DNA of 28,624 nt from Candidatus Staskawiczbacteria bacterium (GCA_903835075.1 CAILLM010000010.1:1-28624), one strand, 5' to 3'. Positions 14,569 through 20,972 are shown, counted from the first letter of the stretch. Translations and numbers: made by a program. Notes: generated by a model from the letters alone, not told the origin.

Positions 14569-14608
14569 TAAAAGAATTTTCAATTTCTAATTTCTAATTT
14601 TCAATAAA

Positions 14609-14637
14609 AATATCTCGCTTCGGCGGGTTATTTTTTT
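14609..14637 (+). terminator. Terminator after the second mreB
   Basis: AATATCTCGC and GCGGGTTATT pair across a TTCG loop with one T-T mismatch, followed by a run of T. Confidence 0.8.
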
Positions 14638-14646
14638 GTATTTTGG

Positions 14647-14686
14647 CTGTCGTGAAAAGTACGCGATAGCGTGAAATTCACGACAG
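14647..14686. repeat. 10-bp inverted repeat CTGTCGTGAA/TTCACGACAG
   Basis: Perfect 10-bp arms separated by 20 nt, in the gap between two convergent terminators. Its arms resemble, but do not match, the CGGCAGTGAATT termini of the modular elements. Confidence 0.7.
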
Positions 14687-14701
14687 TGATTAATTATGTG
14701 T

Positions 14702-14738
14702 AAAAAAAGAGCGTCATTTTCCAAATGGAAAAGGACGC
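14702..14738 (-). terminator. Terminator of the minus-strand Cys protein gene
   Basis: Read on the minus strand: GCGTC, then TTTTCC, an ATTT loop, GGAAAA and GACGC, ending in TC and seven T. It lies 14 nt after the stop of the 14752-15069 gene. Confidence 0.85.
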
Positions 14739-14751
14739 AAAAAGTGAATGC

Positions 14752-15069
14752 CTATTTAACCACCAGTGGTGCGAGAATTGGCGTATCGAGTGTGCCGTTT
14801 TGTGCGAGTAGCACAACAGTTTCAGCCGCTAGTTTCAATTCTTGCCTTAAATTGCGCTTCACGGTTGTTGGGCTCTCCCACTTTTTGTACTTGGGGAACT
14901 GCGGGTTAGTGCACGGGCCGGAATGGTCTTTTGCTAGCATACAACGCACGCGTCCATCTGGATGAAGTGAAAGGCACAATTCAGTGCCACAATTGCATAT
15001 AACAGAAAAGATGGGCGGACTATACATGGTTGCACTGACGAGCAAATATCTTGGATGTATGTGTTTCAT
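14752..15069 (-). CDS. Small unknown protein with a Cys-rich, possibly zinc-binding, core
   Basis: Not recognised. The 105-residue protein has CNCGTELC (about 26-33) and RCMLAKDHSGPC (about 41-52). The CxLxxxHxGPC shape resembles small metal-binding repeats, but I cannot name a family. The C-terminal third is helical, with a run of V and L. ATG 15069 is preferred to the upstream GTG 15132, since the likely promoter (-10 at 15123-15128) would put transcription start downstream of the GTG. The good terminator and the promoter support a real gene. It is divergent from gatC and richer in G+C than its neighbours. Confidence 0.7.
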   Translation of the reverse strand: MKHIHPRYLLVSATMYSPPIFSVICNCGTELCLSLHPDGRVRCMLAKDHSGPCTNPQFPKYKKWESPTTVKRNLRQELKLAAETVVLLAQNGTLDTPILAPLVVK

Positions 15070-15122
15070 AATATTTTCAGGGGTTGATAGATTGTGAAGG
15101 TTCCAGTCTTCTTGGTAAAATG

Positions 15123-15151
15123 ATAATAGCACGCGAAAAATGAAGAGTCAA
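15123..15151 (-). promoter_or_regulatory. Promoter of the minus-strand Cys protein gene
   Basis: On the minus strand, TTGACT (15151-15146) and TATTAT (15128-15123) are 17 nt apart. The -35 lies within one of the direct-repeat half sites (15141-15151). Confidence 0.75.
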
Positions 15152-15215
15152 CTCTTCACCCTTTTGTTAATTAGTCAGATAAAAAATATTAAAACATACT
15201 AGGGTGAAGAGTCAA
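15141..15215. promoter_or_regulatory. Divergent-promoter inverted repeats, likely operator or switch
   Basis: ACTCTTCACCCT (15151-15162) and AGGGTGAAGAGT (15201-15212) are perfect 12-bp inverted repeats. GAAGAGT-CA-ACTCTTC also makes a local hairpin at 15142-15157. TGAAGAGTCAA occurs at 15141 and 15205. They lie between the divergent promoters and overlap the -35 of the minus-strand gene, so a repressor could control both. Confidence 0.6.
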
Positions 15216-15217
15216 TA

Positions 15218-15246
15218 TTTGCATCATTACAAATTTTTGCTATTAT
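15218..15246 (+). promoter_or_regulatory. gatC-gatA promoter, leaderless arrangement
   Basis: TTTGCA (15218-15223) and TATTAT (15241-15246) have a 17-nt spacer and TGC before the -10 (extended -10). The -10 ends 6 nt before ATG 15253. Confidence 0.65.
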
Positions 15247-15252
15247 AAAACC

Positions 15253-15552
15253 ATGATAAGCAAAGAAGAAGTAGAAAAAATTGCTAAATTGGCGCGGTTG
15301 GAGTTGACCGAGCAAGAAATAGAAAAAATGCAGAGAGACCTGTCGGAAATTTTAGATTATTTTGATTTATTAAAAAAGGCGCCAAAACCCAAGTCTAACT
15401 ATTCCAATATTCCGCGGAATAACGGAATAGCAGATTTGAATGGGGCGAGGAAAGATGAAGTTTTACAAAGAGACGATGCGCAAGTGCAAAAATTAATTGC
15501 AGGATTTCCAGATAAAAAAGATGATTATATTAAGGTAAAAACAATACTGTAA
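15253..15552 (+). CDS. gatC: Asp/Glu-tRNA amidotransferase subunit C
   Basis: Small stabilising subunit of the GatCAB amidotransferase, which amidates misacylated Glu-tRNA-Gln (and Asp-tRNA-Asn). The 99-residue sequence begins with the family's KEEVEKIAKLARLELTEQEI, and ends FPDKKDDYIKVKTIL. A CTATTCC palindrome is inserted in frame, encoding SNYSNIPRNNGIA (about 48-60) in the linker that wraps on GatA, replacing what is usually a short P-rich stretch. Its TAA overlaps the gatA ATG by one base. gatB is not in the window. Confidence 0.93.
   Translation: MISKEEVEKIAKLARLELTEQEIEKMQRDLSEILDYFDLLKKAPKPKSNYSNIPRNNGIADLNGARKDEVLQRDDAQVQKLIAGFPDKKDDYIKVKTIL
15399..15430. repeat. CTATTCC...GGAATAG palindrome, copy 3, inside gatC
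   Basis: Identical over the core to copy 1 (11796-11827), including the TAA before CTATTCC. Here that TAA is out of frame and the element is translated. Confidence 0.95.
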
Positions 15553-16979
15553 TGGATTTAACAACACTTACAATTAAGCAATCGCATGAAGGTTTAAAAA
15601 ATGGAGATTTTACTTCGGTTGATTTAACAAAAGCTTATTTAGAAAATATTAAAAAAAGTGATTTAAATGCTTTTATAACCGTAACAGAAGAGTTAGCGCT
15701 AGAGCAGGCAAGAGTTGCCGATGAAAGGATAGCCCTTCGACTACGCTCAGGACAAACCTTCGGTTTGCTTTGCGGAATTCCTTGCGCAATAAAAGATAAT
15801 ATTTTAATTGAAGGCCTGAATTGTACGGCTTCTTCAAGAATTTTAGAAAATTATGTGGCACCTTACGATGCTACTGTAATTAAAAAATTAAAAGAGCAAG
15901 GCGTTGTTTTTTTGGGAAAAGCAAATTTAGATGATAGTGCCATGGGTGCATCAGGAGAGACGTCCATATTTGGCGCTACGAAAAACCCGCATGACAGAAC
16001 AAGGGTGCCCGGCGGAACATCTTCTGGGTCTGTAACAGCTGTCGCTGCCGGCGAAGCGGCTTTTGCATTGGGTTCTGACACAGGTGGGTCTATTCGGCAA
16101 CCATCTTCTTTCTGTGGCGTTGTTGGATTTTCTCCAACTTATGGAGCTGTTTCAAGGTATGGCTTAATTGCTCATGCTTCATCTTTAGATCAAATAGGTC
16201 CTATAACAAAAAATATTGAAGATTGTGAAATTGTTTTTGAAGCAATATCAGGTAAAGATAAAATGGATGCAACATCTACTGATTACAAATTTGAAGAATT
16301 GGGAATAAGTTTAAAAGGATTAAAAATTGGGGTTCCAAAAGAATATTTTGCTGCTGGAATAGAAGAGGAAGTTAAAAAAATAATTAAAAGCACAATTAAA
16401 AAAGCCGAAGACGCTGGTGCAGAAATAATAGAAATTAGCTTGCCCAGCACCGAATATGCTTTAGCTTGCTATTATATTATTGGTCCGTCAGAAATTTCAG
16501 CAAACTTAGCGCGTCTCGATGGGATAAAATATGGTTTATCAGAAAATGGCAAAGACTTATTAGACGTTTATTTAAAAAGTAAAGGACATGGATTTGGCCC
16601 AGAAATAAAAAGAAGAATTATGTTGGGAACATATAGCTTGTCATCGGGATATTACGACGCGTATTATAAAAAGGCCCAAGAAGTTAGGCAGTTAGTTCGC
16701 CAAGATTTTGAAAAGGCGTTTTCAAAAGTTGATTTATTGTTTTGTCCTGTGTCGCCATTTCCAGCATTTAAATTGGGTGAAAAATTAGATGACCCTCTTT
16801 TAATGTATTTAGCCGATATCTATACTATTCCCTTAAAATTAGCGGGTTTGCCCGGGTTATCAATGCCGGCTGGAAAAACAGAAGATGGTTTGCCTGTTGG
16901 ATTGCAGATTATTGGAAATCATTTTGAGGAAAATAAAATATTGGCGGTAGCGGAAGAAATGGAAAAGTTGTTGACCTAA
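15552..16979 (+). CDS. gatA: Asp/Glu-tRNA amidotransferase subunit A
   Basis: Amidase subunit, which hydrolyses glutamine to ammonia that is channelled to GatB. The 475-residue protein has the amidase signature: catalytic Lys81 (CAIKDN), the GGTSSGS loop (154-160) and Ser180 in GSDTGGSIRQPSS as the nucleophile. A repeat of the CCTTCGAC...CTCAGG family adds about ten residues (ALRLRSGQTFG, 61-71) directly before the catalytic-lysine strand, where relatives have a short charged turn. It overlaps gatC by one base. There is no visible terminator in the first 40 nt after the stop. Confidence 0.96.
   Translation: MDLTTLTIKQSHEGLKNGDFTSVDLTKAYLENIKKSDLNAFITVTEELALEQARVADERIALRLRSGQTFGLLCGIPCAIKDNILIEGLNCTASSRILENYVAPYDATVIKKLKEQGVVFLGKANLDDSAMGASGETSIFGATKNPHDRTRVPGGTSSGSVTAVAAGEAAFALGSDTGGSIRQPSSFCGVVGFSPTYGAVSRYGLIAHASSLDQIGPITKNIEDCEIVFEAISGKDKMDATSTDYKFEELGISLKGLKIGVPKEYFAAGIEEEVKKIIKSTIKKAEDAGAEIIEISLPSTEYALACYYIIGPSEISANLARLDGIKYGLSENGKDLLDVYLKSKGHGFGPEIKRRIMLGTYSLSSGYYDAYYKKAQEVRQLVRQDFEKAFSKVDLLFCPVSPFPAFKLGEKLDDPLLMYLADIYTIPLKLAGLPGLSMPAGKTEDGLPVGLQIIGNHFEENKILAVAEEMEKLLT
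15733..15754. repeat. CCTTCGAC...CTCAGGACA repeat inside gatA
   Basis: A copy of the family also seen at 2753-2812 (opposite orientation), 17885 and 23014. It is in frame and keeps the gene open. Confidence 0.9.
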
Positions 16980-17021
16980 TTTTGGTTATTTGATATTGTT
17001 AAATTGAGGATAGTTGTTTCT

Positions 17022-17073
17022 AAGTGTTCTGAAAATTGTTTATTTTAAGAAGTAAATAATTTTCAGAACACTT
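17022..17073. repeat. Perfect 16-bp inverted repeat
   Basis: AAGTGTTCTGAAAATT (17022-17037) and AATTTTCAGAACACTT (17058-17073) frame a 20-nt loop. There is no T-tract. AAGTGTTCTG recurs at 17196-17205. It is either a mobile-element-like palindrome or a processing or attenuation stem after gatA. Confidence 0.85.
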
Positions 17074-17421
17074 GGTATCTCGCGGTGGGCATAGTAATCC
17101 GGGGGCGATAGTTTGTCGAAGGTGCCGTTGAGGCACCAAGAGCTTCGGGAGGGGTTCTGCACATACGTGCACACGACGAATTTCGTTTCTGGGCCAAGTG
17201 TTCTGGCGCTTTCGTCCAATCGGACAAAAAATTAGCGATGGTGGCTGATAGTTCTCTTAGTAGTGGCGAGCGAAAAGGGGATAAATCATGTGCACTGATT
17301 CTCATTGTCAGTCACCATCGCCTTGATCTTTCACAAATTAACTCCCAAATCAACTACCACTCCAAACACACTCAAATCTTTCCTTTCCCCATGGCTACAC
17401 TTGTTGTAGCCTTCTTTTTTT
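17074..17421 (+). ncRNA. Candidate structured non-coding RNA
   Basis: This region between gatA and the tRNA has no convincing protein gene, yet ends in a clear plus-strand terminator and is full of stems. These are GGTGCC/GGCACC (about 17123-17139), TGCAC/GTGCA, GTCC/GGAC and a 14-bp stem, GCGATGGTGGCTGA (17235-17248) with TCAGTCACCATCGC (17308-17321). The stem encloses a motif much like 23S rRNA domain I (AGTAGTGGCGAGCGAA). An A/C-rich single-stranded part follows up to the terminator. I could not match it to tmRNA, RNase P, 6S or SRP RNA. No promoter is obvious. A 59-codon minus-strand frame (17040-17219, TTG start) is the main alternative. Confidence 0.4.
17393..17421 (+). terminator. Terminator of the plus-strand transcript
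   Basis: GGCTACA and TGTAGCC form a 7-bp stem with a CTTGT loop, followed by a T-rich run. Confidence 0.9.
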
Positions 17422-17423
17422 AT

Positions 17424-17453
17424 AAAAAAATACGCCATATAAATGGAGTATTT
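17424..17453 (-). terminator. Terminator of tRNA-Ile
   Basis: On the minus strand, AATAC, TC, CAT, loop, ATG, GC, GTATT, then a run of seven T. It faces the terminator at 17393 back to back. Confidence 0.8.
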
Positions 17454-17459
17454 TAACAG

Positions 17460-17531
17460 TGGGCGCGGAAGGAATCGGACCTTCGACCTCTGTCTTATCA
17501 GGACAGCGTTCTACCACTGAACTACGCGCCC
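17460..17531 (-). tRNA. tRNA-Ile (anticodon GAT)
   Basis: A 72-nt cloverleaf. The acceptor GGGCGCG pairs with CGCGCCC, D-stem GTTC/GAAC, anticodon stem CTGTC/GACAG with loop CTGATAA (anticodon GAT), and T-stem GAAGG/CCTTC with loop TCCGATT. The discriminator is A and CCA is not encoded. It has its own promoter and terminator. Confidence 0.97.
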
Positions 17532-17547
17532 GCATTAAATTAATTAA

Positions 17548-17576
17548 ATTTTAACAGATAAATTGAAAAAACGCAA
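17548..17576 (-). promoter_or_regulatory. Promoter of tRNA-Ile
   Basis: On the minus strand, TTGCGT (17576-17571) and TAAAAT (17553-17548) have a 17-nt spacer, with TGT before the -10 (extended -10). The start would lie about 10 nt before the tRNA. Confidence 0.8.
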
Positions 17577-17637
17577 TCCCTTTAATTGACCCAAGTTACA
17601 GGAAAGTGTAAAATAAATAAATTAACAAACAATTACA

Positions 17638-18207
17638 ATGAATAAAAATAATTTAATAAAACTTCTAACTAGTATAATTATCTGTGAAGTTTCTGGCGTA
17701 ATTGGTTCAATATTTACTACACCTCAAATTAGTGGCTGGTACAGCACCTTAAACAAGCCAAGTTTTAACCCACCAAGCTGGATTTTTGCACCAGTATGGA
17801 CTACAATATTTGTGTTAATGGGCGTTGCTTTGTATTTGGTTTGGAGCAGGAAGTTTTCAGTTAAAAATGAGCTCAAGTTTAATCTTTCGACTTCGCTCAG
17901 GATGGGGCATAAAAAGTCCATAAACTCATTGTCGAAAAAGTTCTTTAATGGTAAATGGGAAAAATTAAATATAATTTTAATTTTTATAGCTCAGCTTGTG
18001 CTCAACATTTTGTGGTCAATTGTATTTTTTGGAATGCATTCTCCCAGCATAGCATTTTTTGTATTATTAATGCTTTGGTGCGCTATAGCATTCACAATTA
18101 TAAATTTTTATAGAGTTTCTAAAACATCAGCATGGTTGTTGCTTCCCTATATTTTATGGGTTTCTTTTGCAGGAATTCTAAATTTTTTTATTTGGATTTT
18201 GAATTAA
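17638..18207 (+). CDS. tspO: TspO/MBR family membrane protein
   Basis: A five-helix membrane protein that in relatives binds tetrapyrroles and cholesterol and is linked to stress or porphyrin metabolism. The TspO signature is clear: NKPSFNPPSWIFAPVWT (39-55) and a second conserved Trp-rich part (NILWSIVFFGMHSPS...). At 189 residues it is about 30 longer than typical. The excess is a loop (about 81-104) that includes a CTTCGAC...CTCAGGA repeat translated as LSTSLRMG, so the insertion falls between helices. The gene has no Shine-Dalgarno. A metallo-beta-lactamase gene follows after 13 nt. Confidence 0.93.
   Translation: MNKNNLIKLLTSIIICEVSGVIGSIFTTPQISGWYSTLNKPSFNPPSWIFAPVWTTIFVLMGVALYLVWSRKFSVKNELKFNLSTSLRMGHKKSINSLSKKFFNGKWEKLNIILIFIAQLVLNILWSIVFFGMHSPSIAFFVLLMLWCAIAFTIINFYRVSKTSAWLLLPYILWVSFAGILNFFIWILN
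17885..17903. repeat. CTTCGAC...CTCAGGA repeat inside tspO
   Basis: TTTCGACTTCGCTCAGGA, a copy of the family seen in gatA and intergenically at 2753, read in frame in a predicted loop. Confidence 0.85.
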
Positions 18208-18220
18208 TAAAAACAAAAAT

Positions 18221-18958
18221 ATGCTAGCAAAAGTTAAGGTTTTGTTAGAAGGTTTCACAAGCGTTGATAAACACCAACCAACAGTTACTTTGGTTGTAGA
18301 TGGAGATATGGTTATTGTGGTTGACCCAGGGGTTATGGAAAGTCAGCAATCACTTATTGATGCTCTCAAAGAAGAGGGGTTGGCAGTGCATGATGTAAAC
18401 ATTGTTTGTATAACGCATTCACACTTAGATCATTATAGAAATATTGGTATGTTTCCCAAGGCTAAAACCTTAGAATATTTTGGACTCTGGGACAAAAATA
18501 CGTCAAATGATTGGCCCGAACATTTTACACGTAATATTCAAATTTTAAGAACACCTGGTCATGATTACACAAGCATAACACTGCTAGTTACTACTGAAAA
18601 TGGCGTTGTGGCAATTTGCGGAGATGTCTTTTGGAAGAAAAATTTTCCAAGGAGTGCTCATGACGATGTTTATGCTTCAAATCCTGAGAAATTAGAAGAA
18701 AGCAGAGAAGTAATTTTAAAAAAAGCTGATTGGGTAATTCCTGGACACGGGCCAATGTATGAAAATAACCCCGATGCAGTAATATTTGATGACGCCTCAA
18801 TAAAAATAGAAGAACCAAAAATTATTATGAATTGTAAGAAATGTGGCAGGGAAATGAAACAAAAAGATAAATGCAGATGCAGGCCATTTCTTTGTTTTAG
18901 GTGTTGCGAGTGTGCATTAGATTGCAATCGTTGTGCCTGCAGTCATAGAGTTTTTTAA
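18221..18958 (+). CDS. Metallo-beta-lactamase-fold hydrolase with Cys-rich C-terminal tail
   Basis: The zinc site is complete: HSHLDH (66-71), His114 (TPGHD), Asp135 (CGDVFW) and His176 (PGHGP), giving the dinuclear HxHxDH site. The general class is thioester, ester or phosphodiester hydrolase; the overall layout resembles MBLAC1-type proteins. The last 43 residues carry eleven cysteines, in CKKC, CRC, FRCCEC and CNRCAC patterns, a zinc- or iron-binding tail that is not part of the usual fold. The substrate is unknown. It forms a unit with tspO (13 nt upstream) and the membrane/S51 gene (1 nt downstream). Confidence 0.85.
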   Translation: MLAKVKVLLEGFTSVDKHQPTVTLVVDGDMVIVVDPGVMESQQSLIDALKEEGLAVHDVNIVCITHSHLDHYRNIGMFPKAKTLEYFGLWDKNTSNDWPEHFTRNIQILRTPGHDYTSITLLVTTENGVVAICGDVFWKKNFPRSAHDDVYASNPEKLEESREVILKKADWVIPGHGPMYENNPDAVIFDDASIKIEEPKIIMNCKKCGREMKQKDKCRCRPFLCFRCCECALDCNRCACSHRVF

Positions 18959-18959
18959 T

Positions 18960-20294
18960 ATGAATAAATCAAAATTATTTTTAATTAGCAGTTTATTTTT
19001 GTTGATTTGTTTTTTTGTTCCTGAGCTTGCCTTAGCACATCAACCAAGAATTGTTTATTCTCAAGCAGGCAACATTCAAGTTAATAATCCTGAAACATCT
19101 CAGGCGTTTTATGATGAGTTAAAAGGAGCTCCTCGCGATTATTACATAGAATTTCCCGCCCAAGGCGGGCCAGCCTCGGGCTGGGAGTTATATTTAAATA
19201 TTTTAGTACCTTCTTCGGTTAATATTACTAGTAGATACTCTGTAGATGTTTATGATAATCAAAATAAAAAAATATACTCTATTGACGGTAAATCATCTGA
19301 TTGGAAGCAGTACTACGAGTCATTTGGCAGAGATTGGTATATGCAGGGACCAGAATTAGACCAAAAAGTCCCATCAGGGAAGTACAAAATAGAAGTTTAC
19401 TCCACTGAGGCAGGCAATAAAGGAAAATATGTTTTGGCAGTTGGAAAGACAGAATCATTTGATGCAATGTCAATTTTAAATATTTATTGGCAAATTCCAT
19501 TGTTAAAGGTCCAATTTTTTAAAACATCGGTTTTGGAATTTTTCTTAACGCCATTTGGAATTGGTTTGGTTGCAGTGCTGGGGATAATTATTATAATTAT
19601 AGCGTTTATAAATTACTTAATAGGATTAGTGCAAAGTATTATAAGGCACAATATGGCAAAAACTTTACTTTTAACTTCTGGTGGTATGAAAATGAAAGAA
19701 GAAATTGTAAAATTGTTGCAAAAGCCAGCCTATGACGTAACAGTTGCATTTATTTCTACGGCAGCTAAGCCTCAAGAAAATCTTGATTTTTTAAAAAGAG
19801 ATTGGAGTATTATGAAAGATGAATTGGGTTTTAATGTTGAAGAAATAGACATAGAAGGAAAAACAGAAGCAGAGGTTTTAAAGTTATTAGAAGTAAGAGA
19901 TATTATTTATGTGGAAGGTGGAAATCCGTTTTATTTGTTGCAGACAATGCGAGCTTGCAATTTTGAAAAGGTGATAAGAAAATTACTAAAAGAAGGTAAG
20001 GTTTATATTGGAGTTTCAGCAGGAAGCATGGTGGCTGGTAAAACAATTGAAACTGCTTTGTGGAAAAATGCAGATAAAAATGTTGTTGGCTTGAAAAACT
20101 TAAAAGGATTAAATTTGGTGCCGTTTAATGTTTTTGTGCATTATTTGCCCGAACATGCTGAAATTATAAAACAAAAAATGCCAAACCAGAAAAAGAGATT
20201 TAAAAATTTAAAAATAATTACAGACGAGCAAGCAATTTTAGTGCAGGGCAAAGAAACATCGCTTATAGGGAAGGGGGAGGCGGTAATTTTATAG
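18960..20294 (+). CDS. Membrane protein fused to a peptidase S51 (dipeptidase E-like) domain
   Basis: The 444-residue protein has two parts. Residues 1-27 form a signal peptide (ends ALAHQ). Residues about 28-190 are an extracytoplasmic domain of unknown family with a beta-rich look. One membrane helix lies at about 198-226. From Met232 (MAKTLLLTSGGM, which looks like a native S51 start) the rest is a peptidase S51 domain with the nucleophile motif GVSAGSM (Ser353). The S51 family includes dipeptidase E and cyanophycinase. The membrane helix orientation would place it in the cytoplasm. The fusion may be a fusion of two genes by deletion. ATG 18960, 1 nt after the previous stop, is chosen over the upstream in-frame codon 18933, which would overlap the previous gene. 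Confidence 0.8.
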   Translation: MNKSKLFLISSLFLLICFFVPELALAHQPRIVYSQAGNIQVNNPETSQAFYDELKGAPRDYYIEFPAQGGPASGWELYLNILVPSSVNITSRYSVDVYDNQNKKIYSIDGKSSDWKQYYESFGRDWYMQGPELDQKVPSGKYKIEVYSTEAGNKGKYVLAVGKTESFDAMSILNIYWQIPLLKVQFFKTSVLEFFLTPFGIGLVAVLGIIIIIIAFINYLIGLVQSIIRHNMAKTLLLTSGGMKMKEEIVKLLQKPAYDVTVAFISTAAKPQENLDFLKRDWSIMKDELGFNVEEIDIEGKTEAEVLKLLEVRDIIYVEGGNPFYLLQTMRACNFEKVIRKLLKEGKVYIGVSAGSMVAGKTIETALWKNADKNVVGLKNLKGLNLVPFNVFVHYLPEHAEIIKQKMPNQKKRFKNLKIITDEQAILVQGKETSLIGKGEAVIL

Positions 20295-20426
20295 TCGCTC
20301 GGCAGTAAGTTCTCCGCTAGCGTTCGTTGCGCCAGCGCGCAACTCACTCAGGCTTCGGCAATTTTTCGCCTTCGGCGAACCTTGCAAAATTGCCTGCAGG
20401 GTACGCTTCGAATTCACTGCCTCGCT
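20295..20426. repeat. GCTCGG...CTCGCT modular palindromic element, copy 2
   Basis: Starts directly after the S51 stop (TAG then TCGCTCGGCAGT) and ends AATTCACTGCCTCGCT. It is nearly identical to copy 1 outside the centre. The centre differs: it carries GGCAATTTT/AAAATTGCC with an inner CGCC-TTCG-GGCG hairpin. Confidence 0.85.
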
Positions 20427-20435
20427 CACATTTTT

Positions 20436-20654
20436 ATGAAAATAAACGTAAAAGCAAAACCAAGTGCTAGGGAGGAGAAAGTTGAAAAAATTGATGAACA
20501 AAATTATGTTGTTTCAGTTAAAGAACCGCCAATAAAAGGAAAAGCCAATGAAGCAATTAGAAATGCTTTGGCGGTGTATTTTAGAACTGGTTCGGCAAAT
20601 GTTAGAATTATAAGTGGGCACACATCAAGAAATAAAATAGTAGAAATTAAATAG
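20436..20654 (+). CDS. YggU/DUF167 family small protein
   Basis: The 72-residue protein matches the UPF0235/DUF167 family along its length: KINVKAKPSAREEKVE, VSVKEPPIKGKANEAI (the family hallmark PP..GKAN) and RIISGHTSRNKIVEI. Function is unknown in the family. The in-frame extension upstream of ATG 20436 translates repeat sequence and is rejected. It lies right after the modular element, which may carry its promoter. Confidence 0.9.
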   Translation: MKINVKAKPSAREEKVEKIDEQNYVVSVKEPPIKGKANEAIRNALAVYFRTGSANVRIISGHTSRNKIVEIK

Positions 20655-20666
20655 CAAGGTGTTCAG

Positions 20667-20714
20667 CATAATTTTCAGCAAAGATGTGTAAGATATATCA
20701 TGCTAAAAATTATG
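20667..20714. repeat. 14-bp imperfect inverted repeat
   Basis: CATAATTTTCAGCA (20667-20680) and TGCTAAAAATTATG (20701-20714) pair with one mismatch around a 20-nt loop. There is no T-tract after it. Confidence 0.6.
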
Positions 20715-20745
20715 AAGCAAATCTGTTCGCCTCGCTCGCAGACCC

Positions 20746-20961
20746 GTGGAAACAAAAACAAGAGTTTTAAATCATATCGTGTCGCATGACGACAGCGTTA
20801 ATCATGGTATTTATTATTTAACCCGTGAGCTTGATGCTCAGGAAATTGAAGTTTTTTTTAATGAAGCATATAATAGGGGCTCAGCAGTGTTTGAAGATCA
20901 CATGGGTTATAAGTATAAATTAATTCATCACGGTTCGGAGTATCAGTTGGTAAAGCCATAA
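20746..20961 (+). CDS. Small unknown protein, GTG start
   Basis: The 71-residue frame encodes a soluble protein of no family I recognise, with a His/Asp-rich N-terminal part (HIVSHDDSVNHGIYY), an Ala/Glu helix (about 28-46) and a C-terminal beta-like part (YKYKLIHHGSEYQL). The only in-frame start before it is GTG 20746; the nearby ATG codons at 20700 and 20712 are out of frame. A strong terminator 12 nt after the stop supports a real gene. There is no obvious promoter or Shine-Dalgarno. Confidence 0.5.
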   Translation: METKTRVLNHIVSHDDSVNHGIYYLTRELDAQEIEVFFNEAYNRGSAVFEDHMGYKYKLIHHGSEYQLVKP

Positions 20962-20972
20962 AAATATATTTT

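Noticed and set aside
14696..14965. 89-residue plus-strand frame
   Set aside because: Antisense to the minus-strand Cys protein, which has a promoter, a terminator and a Cys motif.
17040..17219. 59-codon minus-strand frame starting TTG, with a protein-like composition (for example PPDYYAHREIP)
   Set aside because: Only a TTG start directly after an in-frame stop, no promoter seen, and its 3' end lies in the 16-bp inverted repeat. It could be a gene fragment; kept only as an alternative to the ncRNA.
17063..17305. 80-residue minus-strand reading frame
   Set aside because: It covers the structured region and the antisense of a 23S-like motif, starts inside a stem, and has no promoter or ribosome site.
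20382..20435. N-terminal extension of the YggU-like protein
   Set aside because: It translates the palindromic element; the family starts at MKINVKAKP.
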